Shown here in pieces: positions 29,617 through 40,709 of a DNA stretch of 64,000 nt. Numbering within the stretch: the stretch's first letter is position 1; every line of letters starts with the position of its first letter. Under the pieces are notes generated by a model. The model was given only the letters and a program-made list of their open reading frames with translations. It was not told the DNA's origin and made no database searches. A program made the translations under genes and the position numbers. The DNA is from Chondrosia reniformis (Eukaryota; Porifera; Demospongiae; Chondrillida; Chondrillidae), in NCBI GenBank assembly GCA_947172415.1, contig OX359196.1, forward strand, positions 4,280,501 through 4,344,500. The letters run 5' to 3'.

Positions 29617-31599
29617 ATGGGTATTCCAGGTTTGACCAGCTATGTGAATAACTTCTCTTCCGTGAAACTAGGAAAGATAGTAGGATCCGACCTAGAGCAA
29701 CTAGTGATCGATGGAAATGCCTTCATCTTCTATATCTTTAGACATTATAGAGAGCAATGCCCAAGTCTGTTTGGGGGCCAATACAGCGAACTCCGAAAAG
29801 CCTTTGAAGAATTTTTGTCTGTCTTAAAAAGGAATAATATTAGACCACATGTAGTGTTTGATGGTGTGGATTTTGACGAGGCAAAACGCAAGACTAAGGA
29901 AGTCAGGAAGCGAAACACGGTGTTGGATGTGGAAAGCATAAATATGGGTGTTGACTGTAAAAATCGTCTTAAACCATCTTTGACTACGGAGCTTCTCGTT
30001 GAGACCTTACGAGCACACGATGTACAATTTCTGTTTGTCGATGGAGATGCAGATAAGAAAGTGGCCCAACTTGCGAATTATTTGAAATGTCCACTACTTT
30101 CCAATGATTCTGATTTCTACATCTACCAAGTCGCTGGTGGCTACATACCCCTCGATACCCTGGAATGGGAGGACGGTGCTATCTCGGCCCAAGTCTACTA
30201 TGCAAAGGAATTTATTACAAGATGTAAATTTTCCAATCCAGATCTGCTTCTCGGTATTCCTTTACTGATAGGGAACGACTTTTACTCTGCGCATGCAGTA
30301 ATTCTTGCAGAAGTGGCGGAGTTTAAGATGTCTGGTTTTGGAGGTCCCAAGCGAACTAGAGATGTTGTAATGGTACTAGAATTTCTTGCAAAGTTTTCGT
30401 CCCTTAACGAATGTGTAGAATACCTCGAAGCAAAGTTGTCAAGGAGGGATCCTGGAGCTATTGATAGCCTGAAAAAGGGTTTGGAGCTGATGAAGCGTGT
30501 TTACAATGCCATTCCTGAATATGATCGTGATTTTATTGAAGAGTTAGAAAGTCATACAGACATGAAGACGTATGATAACTCTACTGTAGACCCTTTGCTA
30601 TTAGCTCTGTACAGACATGGAAAAATTGGGTTAAATGAAATGGAATCGATCTGCTGTCGATGGATAGATCTACCACAGTCTCCTGAAGATGTACATAAGC
30701 CAACTTCTCAGTTGGCTAGCAGGAGAATTAGAGTTACTATCTACGCAATTATTCATTGTCACTTGGAAAGCCTGGATTTGACAGAAAATATCCGTTGTTT
30801 TCCTCCTAACTACACGGATTTTAAGAATGAAGTCATTAGAATAATTCCTAGAGAGGTCATTCCTTCCCTTACTCCATTTTGTAAGACATTTAAAGACGTG
30901 TGTGATCTGTCAGTGGAAAAGAGAAGAGATATTCTATTCCAGGCTGTTGACTGCGGTCCCCTGACTGCCAAAGTTAATGAGCTGCCAGGATATTTGCAGT
31001 TTGCTGCATTAGTCACCCGATACTGGTTTACTGTTTGTCAACCGGATGCTTATGAGTGGAGATCGCTCTTAGTATCTTTTCTGCTGCTTCAGAAGGGGTA
31101 CTCTTCAGCTTCAATCAATCAACATGGATTGTTTCGTCTTCGTGTTCTACATAGCTTAGCACAGTGGCAGGAGATATTCATATGTCTTATACATCTAAAT
31201 AATCTCCTTTACGAGCCCTTATCTTCACCACCCTGCATTTCAAGACTTTATGATGGAAAGCTCATTTTCACGCTGCTGAAACAACTCCATGATGGAAAGT
31301 CAACTATACTTGGAGACTGTCCCTTGAGTCCTGATGACAATGATAAGCTCTGTAAAATGTCAATCATTGTCACTGGTGAACCTTACACTGTTGGGAAGCA
31401 AATAGCCCCAAGGAGACGAATTAAGAAGAAGAAAGAGTGTTCTGTAACTGCAGTTGCTAAACCTAGAGGTAAAGCCTCTCCAATTTCTGCTGCAAACCAG
31501 CTGAGTTTCAATGTTTCAGTAAGTAATAAATTTGCTTTACTGAGTTTGGATGAAAGTTCAGATGATGGTGACTGTAGTTTAAGTGAAACCTCAGATTAA
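29617..31599 (+). CDS. ASTE1: Asteroid homologue copy 3
   Basis: An intronless 660-residue frame, MGIPGLTSY at the start. The acidic sites of the XPG fold are retained (LVIDGNAF, VVFDGVDFD, FVDGDADKK, LLSNDSDFYIY, IGNDFYS). Compared with copies 1 and 2, a small rearrangement at about 30290-30310 replaces AVIQRSLGEVAEF by AHAVILAEVAEF. The tail is single (IAPRRRIKKKKECSVTAVAK) and ends in a Ser/Asp-rich segment. Downstream, after about 490 bp, is the true last exon of ABCD on the opposite strand. Shared promoter features with copy 2: GGAAAAAGCCGACCTA and GCGCTACGGCCGTACC. Confidence 0.92.
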   Translation: MGIPGLTSYVNNFSSVKLGKIVGSDLEQLVIDGNAFIFYIFRHYREQCPSLFGGQYSELRKAFEEFLSVLKRNNIRPHVVFDGVDFDEAKRKTKEVRKRNTVLDVESINMGVDCKNRLKPSLTTELLVETLRAHDVQFLFVDGDADKKVAQLANYLKCPLLSNDSDFYIYQVAGGYIPLDTLEWEDGAISAQVYYAKEFITRCKFSNPDLLLGIPLLIGNDFYSAHAVILAEVAEFKMSGFGGPKRTRDVVMVLEFLAKFSSLNECVEYLEAKLSRRDPGAIDSLKKGLELMKRVYNAIPEYDRDFIEELESHTDMKTYDNSTVDPLLLALYRHGKIGLNEMESICCRWIDLPQSPEDVHKPTSQLASRRIRVTIYAIIHCHLESLDLTENIRCFPPNYTDFKNEVIRIIPREVIPSLTPFCKTFKDVCDLSVEKRRDILFQAVDCGPLTAKVNELPGYLQFAALVTRYWFTVCQPDAYEWRSLLVSFLLLQKGYSSASINQHGLFRLRVLHSLAQWQEIFICLIHLNNLLYEPLSSPPCISRLYDGKLIFTLLKQLHDGKSTILGDCPLSPDDNDKLCKMSIIVTGEPYTVGKQIAPRRRIKKKKECSVTAVAKPRGKASPISAANQLSFNVSVSNKFALLSLDESSDDGDCSLSETSD

Positions 31600-32091
31600 T
31601 TTCTATTACTACAGTAGGACTGAATGTAAAAACTGTACATTGTGCATGGATTTTTTAGATATTTTGTAACATTTCGAATTCAATATGGATGTGTCAGCAA
31701 AGTGTGAAATCTGACATGTTTTCATGTTAGAGCACAGATTATATATATTCTATGGTTAGAGTGACAGTCTATGGTTATGCTTCTTCCATTTAAAATTTAT
31801 TCAGCCATATTAAATGTTTGCAATGTTTGTTGCATAATTGTTCATGCTTCAATTATGACAAAGCTTGATAATTACATAAGACTTTTTCTAAGTGTGTTTT
31901 GAACTGAACTTGCATTAGGATTCTATATTAATGTTTTGGTAACACCACAGAAGAGCTGTTAATGCTCTCAAAATGTCTCTTCATAAATACAAAGCAATTA
32001 AATGAAACAATTGATAAACTACGTATGTTTTGGTAAAATAGTAAATAGGATTAGAATGCAATAAAAATATATTAGATATACAAATACTACA

Positions 32092-35000
32092 CTACAGTGA
32101 TTCAGAAAGGAGGACTGAGGTCTCTCCAAGCAGTGAACAGAGCTCTGACAGTCTGTGCTGCATCTTAGGAACCCCAGCTAACTGTACCTCAAGTCTGCAA
32201 GAAATGCATGTAACTTAGATGATGGTGATTTCTTCTAACTGAATGAAACATATCTTTGAGATGGTTCATCTTAGTCTTTGAGTGTCTAAAGATGTACATA
32301 GTTTGGTTTCCAGAGAAGTCACATTTTCATCCTAGGATTCAGACCCCAGTGACTGAAGAAGATCCTCAGGGTCAAAACTTCTGACTTCTCAAGAAACCAA
32401 ACTATGTCATTAAACTAAAGATGAATTATCTCAAAGATAGGCATGTAAGCTATTGAAATGAATGAAAATAAACGCAATACACATAGCATATGATTTACTG
32501 TACTCAAAAGTATACCACATTGGTGAGCCCTTTGGAGGTGAATGAGCTGTCTGTACATGTGGTTCTTAATTTTTCCCTCTTGAATGACTGAGAGACAATA
32601 TCACTGGTTGCCATTTAGTAGGTCCCCTGGCCAAGATAAGACTTTGCTAACTTGGCTGGTCCAGCAAAATAACTTTCAGTGATTATTCACATATAACAAT
32701 GTTGTGTAATGATTTAGCTCTTATCATTATATACGTATACTCCATCAACTCATGATTCATGAAGAGTTAAATGGGTTCAAACGGGTGAAACAAAGGTCTC
32801 TCCTTGTCACATAAAGAAGACGATCAAGGCACATGCTCCTATGTGTACACTTGTTCTAGTTGGGACTTATCAATATGGCATACAATATACTAATAGATTC
32901 CAACTCAAATGCCCACAGATACACATATACGTATAGGCAAACATAAGACTGCATTGAAACAAGGTAATAGAGTTCATAGCATATAATATATACGAGCACT
33001 AACTTTTGTTTTTCTTCATGAAGTGACAGTCTGGCAGAAGTCTTGAGCTCTTCAAATCTCCAACCACCTTGACCATCAAATTGGAGAATGTGACTGTGAA
33101 ACTTCCTATTAATAAAAAGTATGAAGTTCATTAAGCATCTGAAATTCATCTAAAAAGTCCTGCATGAAATTCAGAACTCAGCATATACGTATAAACACTT
33201 CATCCACTTTAGTCACTGCTCTTGTCACAATTATTGTCAGGTGGCTTGCCATATTGAGAAACTTAAAGATTGGGATAGTGTCATGTAGGAATTGGCAAAC
33301 TTGTAAGTATCTTTGTTTATAGTGTTACAATAGACACAATATTAATGGTAATATTAAGCAAAAAGCTATATGTACGAATCCAGAGATACGAGGCTAAGGC
33401 AATCAAGGGTCCACTGTACATACACTTCTACTGTACTGACTGACTGTACGGACACTGTACATCACTTCTATGTTTGGGCGCATCGATCCCTACTTCTAGT
33501 ATATCCATGATGCGCCCAAACATAGTGTATAGTTAAGTTTCAGTATGCCACTTCTGCAATGTTAGCCTTACCATATGATCACTGTCTTGATTCGTTACTT
33601 TTTCTAGATGTGCCAATCACTGTTATAGTGCCATCCCTACTTTTAACTTCATTTTTGAATGTTTTTATTTAACTTATACAATGTATTAGACAGCACATTT
33701 GGGGGAGGTAAACAAAATCAAAGTAGGGCTTTAGGGGAAAGAAGTCTACTCTAGGGAGAGGAAGGCCATGTTCTATAGGTACCCCTGATTATAGTAGATG
33801 CTGTGACAGTGACATGGTGTACACGTACTGTACGTACTTACCAAAGTGAAGGTCTGTGAGTGATGGTGAGCAGCGTGATGCCATAGTGCTTAGCTGCTTG
33901 GTATATGCTAGCCTCAGCATCAATACTAACTGCACTTGTACATTCATCTAACAGAGCAAACTTTGGTCTATAGATATAAAATACAAATGGTATTTCAGAA
34001 TCTTGTAATCTTGTCATATAATAATAATTGCTGTATTTATCTTATAGTGGTGGAATTGAATACATGCAGAGATCTAAACTTAGATACATATAACCATCAC
34101 TAGTAACCAATATATTACTAAAGTATAGAAAAGAAGAAAGAAAAGAAAATACTCCTGTATCTTCATCCAAAGCTCTTTCCAGGTTTAAACTATAGGCTTT
34201 TTTACAGTGTTAGGCATAGTATGTAGGAAAATGGTGTATTAGATTTTTCATGCAGAAACCCAAGCAAAGTGCAAGGTTATCTACGTATATGCATATAATC
34301 TTATGATAATCATCAACAGAAATAATTAGGACTATACATCACCAATGAAAAGGCAAAATGCGCCAACATGCACCTGACCTGTAGTAAAACAGTCTGGCCA
34401 TGCCCATCCTTTGCTTCTCCCCACCTGATAAAACATCTTTCCAGTCACTCAATGCATCCCAACCTACATATGGAGGAAGATTTCAATGTGGAACAATATC
34501 AAAGTTATAATACTTAACACTTAGATTTAGATTAGAGACTATATATTAATAAGAAAGATTACATCTTCTATTCCATAACCTGTACTTAGAGTAAGGAGGC
34601 ATGGGGAAATGAGATGTTGTTGTTCCAATGGACCTTTTGGCATGCAAAGTCTGTTTCATTATGAAAGTATAAAAAGTGTTTTTAATTATGTACACACGTA
34701 CTCATAATTTTATTATTTCTACAATGGATAATTACATAGGAGTAGTGTAACAGGAAATAGTATATGGAATAAAACTTTTGTTTTCTCAAAAGGACAATAA
34801 TCTCTTTTTTAGCAGCAGTTGTCAGTGTAGATCAAATATTCACTGCAGATTACAGAGTGGCTGTTCATTACACACACTTGGGAAGGTAAATCTTGAAAAT
34901 GGATTGAAAGGACTATATTAGAGCTACGTATAGTTACAGTCTTAATATACGTAGGTAGCATAAATCCCATAGCCTAGCCTAACTCTACATGCTAACTTGA

Positions 35001-38000
35001 TGTAACCACCTCTACATAGCTATAGAATAAACATCAGTTTGAAGTGGCTGATCACATTATTTCAATTGCCATGCCTCCTTCAGTAACCATGCAGGGGTCA
35101 AAGGACACTGTAAGAACACACAGTATGTATATCTGATTCCTGGAAACAAACAGATTGTGCACATTCAATGGCCCTTGTATCACTAAACTATAGTAGCATT
35201 AGGTGATTATTAAAATACTATATACGTATACCATATACTCCTTGTAGCATAACTTATAGGTAAGATACCATTGTCATAGATATCATAGTACAGCAATATA
35301 ATTGCAGTATCGCCCAACATAGTCTGGCCTGCTATCCCCTACTTCCTGTCAAACCGCTGGTAATGGCACTGACTGGGGTGAGAAAGCAGGATCTAGATGA
35401 AAATGTACATGTCACACCTTGCCTCAACCAATCAGCTTGCAGCAGGTAAACAGGTGTCTACATGGGGAAGGCCAGTAACAGAGCTCAAGTATATTCTAGC
35501 TCTTTCCGTATTTTTGAGGGCTTCCTTTTGGCACAAATCACAAGACGCTTCTGGAAAAACCATTGTAGGACCAACAAACCAACCATAGAACCTCCATGAG
35601 ATGGGAGGATCTATATAATTAATGTGCCAATACCACTGCCAGGCACTTATCCACGAGGTTTGGCATTTGTATTTTGCCAAACTCTACTTTCAGTACACTT
35701 ATATATCAGCAGTGTGCCAGAAGTAGGAGATAGCATGCCAGACTATACCCAATGCTAACCTACAGTCATGCCTACCTCCTTCTCTTTTGACTATGTACTT
35801 CAGGTGTACAATGTCCAGTATGTTCTCCAAGTCTTCATCCGTTATTCCTTTGGCCAACATTGTCTCTTGGTTATCTGGGTAGATCACCTGGTCCCTCAGA
35901 CTTCCAATGGACATGTAAGGTCTACACACGATGTTGACATGGCAATGTGGTTAACTCAGCGTCAGTGGCAGTATATTATAAATCAGGACCAATATTTATA
36001 ATCATGAACACTACGTATTTACAAATATGGCTTTTTAAATAATTTTGAAACAAATAGCAACCCGTAGTATATATGATTTGATTGCTAACACTACTTGATG
36101 TAAATAAATCATTTGCCAAATATACAGGGTGTTTTCTTTAAACAAAATTCATTAACTCAACGATCATTACATTTAAACAGAAAACTATGATCAAATCTTT
36201 ATAATGCAGCAGTTTGAAGTTTTACATACGTACATACGTAGTGATAGGGAGTACTTTTAGTTGTGTTCATTAGTTTATTGGAATTGAGCTAGATTGAACG
36301 TTTCGACCCGTAGGTCTTCATCAGCAATAATGATTGAATGAATTATTGCTGATGAAGACCTACAGGTCAAAACGTTCAATCTAGCTCAATTTTCGTTGCA
36401 GATAGCTTCAGTAAACTTATCTATCATACATACATAGATACCTACCTACCTACCTACCTACCGACTGTACATACATACATGTACATACATACAACTACGT
36501 ATATTCAAACATGTAGACATATATACATACATACCTTTGTGGAATGTAGAACAGTTTGGATATATGTGGTCGAACTAGACTTCCTCCATATATGGGCCAG
36601 AGACCACCCAGTATTCTAAACAATGAACTCTTCCCACAGCCGTTAGGACCAGTGATAAGTAAATGCATTCCAGGTTTGACCTTTGTATTGGAAATAAACA
36701 CAGGTCAAAATTGATTTCACATTACCAGTAGTACTATTGGTTAAAAATGTGATCAACCTAAATTATAAAACTACAGTATTTCACTTGTTTTACAGCCTAG
36801 AGATCAATTAAGGGGAAACTATTGAAAAACTGTGCCCTCCAATTCAAAAAGGGGGCTGTAATGTACAAACATAATACTTTGTATTGTTTATAATTTGTGG
36901 TTAATTATGCTTCAGTTCCATTGAATATATTATCAAATTATTGGCCATTCATCTTTCTGCATCAGAGGAAAATATCATCACACATTGATGTATGAATGTT
37001 GAATTTACATTAGACAACCTTACATATAATTCATTGACATATCAATCCAATAAGGGTGTATTAATACAAACTTGCATTCATCATTACTTGCCTCAAGTGA
37101 CAATTTGGATACCACTATATCCAGATTAGGAGTGACTATTGGGACGTCTTTGAGGAATATCCTATCCTCACTCTCTGTGACCACACCTCCACCAGACAAG
37201 AGTTTGATTGGAGGGTTTTCCTCATTTTCACTATCACCTGATTCCCCACCTACACCAGAATCACTGACAGATGACCCATCCTGGGAAGTGCCTGCACAAG
37301 ATAAAGTACATATAGGTGTACAGGAACCCATCAAGCAGCAGAAATGCTTGACTTTCTTGACATATACGTATAATATGTGTGTAGTTCTGTAGTCCAACAT
37401 TCAAATAGAACTATATATATGTATATATTACTTACGTACATACGTGCAATGGTACAATTAAGCTACTTATTTGATCAATCTCTCATTCTAAGATGATGCC
37501 ATGCAGGAGTTGAACTACTACGTTATTAAGTCTTGTATATATACGTACTACGTATAGCTCAAGTTGCATTTGAACAAGACCAAATCTATCCCAACCTGTG
37601 AATAGCAAGTGTTTCTATCCAAACACTTACAATGAATTACTTCATATAGGGGCATTACAGCAGCTCTTAAGGGCAGTCCTACATATGAAACTATGGCTTT
37701 GGATAAAGAACTTACCATTCTTGCTGACTGCATTGGTCATCACGTAGTTGCCATTCTTCACTTCATTAAAGATCTTGAACATGTCACTGACACGAGAGGT
37801 GTAACCAGCAAGCTCCACAATCTGCAGGTACATGGGAGGAGCAGGAGAAGGAGGTGACACTGGACCAGTGGAGAAAGGGAAGGTATAACCGTGCCCTCAG
37901 CCAATAGTCTATATATGAGTTTGCCCTAAGTTACATTTGTCTGGATATATCTGGATAATTACATTCATGTTTCATACTCATTCAAAATTATGTATATTCA

Positions 38001-40525
38001 TGTTTATAACCTCATTTTACATGCTAACCAAAGGTATGGATGGAGAGTAGAGATGGATGCAATTAGTTAGTGAGAAAAATAGGTTTGCACAACTACGTAT
38101 ATCTGTTGGGAGGGCTAAACAGTAGAGAGGTTGGGTGTACAAGGAAATGTATAAAATTAAATGAACAGTCGTCCATACTCACAAGCAAAAGTAACTATGT
38201 ATAGATTATTCATGGGGTGACTAATTACATATTATAATTTGATTGGTAGGTTTGTATTACAAATGGAACAACAGATGGTACACTAAAATCAACAATGTTC
38301 TATGAAACTTTAAAGACAGGTGACAGTAATTTCAGGGATGGCCCATATCTGTTAACAGTACATTATGATTACCTCCTTGTACGATGTCATCAGCCTCTCT
38401 GCAGCATCTCCTCCGTTGATCAGGTAGTTCTTGGCAGTAGTATACATCCGTGTCCGCTGTCCCACCGCCTCGGCTCCATCACCCTCACCAGTCAGACTCA
38501 ACAAGATGGGCAGTGCTAGAATCACCTGACCAGCACAGGACCACGAGTACTTCATAAGAAATTGTTCTATGCTGATATACCAGAGCCTACTTTTGAATAT
38601 CTTTTCCATTTGGTCCCTTAACGACAAGAAGCTCTGCCAAAGGAGGCTGTGTTCGGTCTGAAAAGTAATCAACAAGAATAGACAAACACAAGTTCTGACT
38701 AGCAAAGAGAATAAAGCATATAATTGGTCACATTGACATTAAAGAACAAGTCATATAAACATGCAATTTTTCTACACTAAATGTTAACAAAACATTATAT
38801 ATTTTCTAGTTTATTTGTAGTGGTTTGGAGTGTTCATTATGGGATGTTTCACTGTGTATATTTTGTAACACTCATTTTCTTATACATACATACAGTACAT
38901 ACAGCTAAAAATGGATGGGTATTATACAGGCATCCTTCTACTCCAAGCAACAGACATTTAATATACTCAACTTGCATTACACATACAAATTCAAATCTAA
39001 GCATGCTAAGAATATTCAATATAATAAGTATTTAATTTCTTTAAAGAGTATTTATTACACCACCTCTTTAAGCCTGATTGGATGGAACAAATCATACACA
39101 TAAATCACAAGCTGTCAATAACTGTAGTTCTATTCAACTCATCGGCCATTTTACACATCCAAAGAACAACACATATAGCATGCTCCATTCAAAATGTTTG
39201 ATAATTGTGAATTGTGGGAGCTTTTGTATATGCATTGAGAGCTATAAAGTGAATGGCTACTTCCTATTTACAGCTATGCATGTACATTGGTCAAGCTGCT
39301 TAATTATTCAGATACACTCTCAAAAGAGCTACCACAGTAGCAAGACTAGTATTCCATGCATCTTTCACTAGTTTAATAATTATTTTAAGCAATAACACTT
39401 TGAAAACAAAAAATAAATTGAACTGAAGTCTCATATGTATGTAGTAACAGTGAACCAAGAAAGCTCAATCTTGACAGCTTAATATGCTGCACACACTGGA
39501 TAAACCATGACAGAGCCTATCTAAACTGATTACAGAGCTTAGATAATCTGTGGTATAAAAATAGGAACCCATGCCACCCAGATACGCCTAAGACACACCC
39601 ATTTATATCTTAGACACACCCACATAACAACTCTAAAGTGGACTAACATAAGCTATATATTACGTACCTGGTGGCCTTTGTAGAATGCAATTTCCTCTGC
39701 ATTTGCAATTACTCTTGAATGAATGCTACGCAAGTAACCATATCGCCTCGCTTCTTCTGCCACCAGCTTGCCAAATGGAGGAGAAATGGTTTTGAGTATA
39801 ACCCCAGTCAGAAACGTAATGGAGACAGCGAACAATAGAGAGTTTTTTCCTCCTCCTCCGCCGTTCTTGTAGGCAAGTCTTACGAAAGCACTTCCCATCA
39901 TGCATAAATCAAGAAGAGGCTTACTAACATGGGAGTAAATATGCGCAACGGATTCGCTAAAATTCTTGAGATCTTCAGTCATTGAGTGATCAGCATTAAG
40001 CAATCGATTGTCTAGGTTCCCTACTTTGAAGTAAACCTCGTCAGAGAAATACAGGTTATAAGCATGCTTAACCAGCTGGGTACGAAAAGCAAGGGCGAGT
40101 TTGCTCTCCAAATATCGAAGGAGGCTGTTAACGAAAGTAGCCGGAAAAGCAAAGAGAACTAGTCTGATCATGTTGTAAACGAACCTACGCGGGTTTCGCT
40201 CAACGATAGATTTAACTATATATCCATCCAATTGGGCGACAAATATTGACAGGAAAGTTCTAAGGACCAAGGAAACGGAATGAAGAACTAAGAGAAGGGT
40301 CTCCCTTGAAAAGTATCCGGGGAAACATATGCGTAATATGTCGATTAGTTCTTTGAAGAATTCCTTGTTCACCAAGATGGCTTTAGTTTTATTCGATTCT
40401 AATTTAACTTGGCCATTCTTTCTTCTGCGCCTCCTCAAGAAATATATTAACGTTGTACCCACTGCTGCAACTGCTGTAATTTGCCAGATAGTTCTAAAAG
40501 AGGTTCGCAGTCTCTCGGACTCCAT
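32092..40525 (-). CDS. ABCD1/2-like: Peroxisomal ABC half-transporter, ABCD1/ABCD2 type
   Basis: Ten exons (minus): 40525-39668, 38657-38373, 37821-37716, 37291-37092, 36680-36535, 35921-35776, 34463-34379, 33967-33842, 33105-33004, 32194-32092. All are in phase and give 718 residues. Members import very-long-chain acyl-CoA into peroxisomes as dimers. The first 286 residues form the membrane domain, with the family motif [12 protein letters not shown] near its end. The nucleotide domain has Walker [10 protein letters not shown], signature LSGGEKQR, Walker [11 protein letters not shown] and H-loop TITHRPSLW. The C-terminus [20 protein letters not shown] matches ABCD1/2. Between exons 4 and 5 the donor is GAG|GCAAGT, a GC-AG intron. 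Exon 4 carries an acidic Gly/Ser insert ([16 protein letters not shown]) at the variable linker. It is divergent from REDIC1 and convergent with ASTE1 copy 3. Confidence 0.96.
32251..32439. mobile_element. MITE, 'GAAGACC' family, copy in duplicated block 3
   Basis: Same ends and arms as 23391-23602, with about 23 bp less in the loops and between arms (GAAGATCCTCAGGGTCAAAA centre). It lies in the last intron of ABCD. Confidence 0.75.
33469..33524. repeat. Hairpin, 16-bp perfect arms
   Basis: TATGTTTGGGCGCATC (33469-33484) is inverted at 33509-33524 around a 24-bp loop, in an ABCD intron. Likely a MITE remnant. Confidence 0.6.
34140..34255 (+). repeat. Dispersed repeat B, copy 3
   Basis: Contains CTCCTGTATCTTCATCCAAA, CCAGGTTTAAACTATAGGC and GTAGGAAAATGGTGTATTAG, matching 19975-20085. 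It lies in the ABCD intron between exons 7 and 8. Confidence 0.6.
36282..36391. mobile_element. Near-perfect 50-bp inverted-repeat element
   Basis: The left arm starting AATTGAGCTAGATTGAACGT (36282) and the right arm ending at 36391 are inverted copies of about 50 bp with a loop of about 10 bp. The arms contain TAGGTCTTCATCAGCAATAA, linking it to the GAAGACC family. It lies in the ABCD intron between exons 5 and 6. Confidence 0.75.
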
Positions 40526-40709
40526 TGTCTCTGCTAGAGGGCGTAGACTATATACCTCTAAAGAGTTACGTTCTCATCTCACTTCCGTTCACCATCTTAT
40601 TTTTAAAAATGGAGGCCGGAAGTAAGATCGAAACGATACCGAAACTAAGCGTAACTCTCACGTGAGCGCCACGCACGCACTAAGAAGACGAATTTTCCAG
40701 CGACGCGTA
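40526..40709. promoter_or_regulatory. 184-bp divergent promoter, ABCD and REDIC1-like gene
   Basis: It separates the ABCD ATG (minus, 40525) from the REDIC1-like ATG (plus, 40710). It is relatively CpG-rich (CACGTGAGCGCCACGCACGC, CGACGCGTAATG) against the AT-rich surroundings. TTACGTTCTCATCTCACTTC and GTAACTCTCACGTGAGCGCC contain a CACGTG E-box. Shared promoter use is inferred from spacing. Confidence 0.55.
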
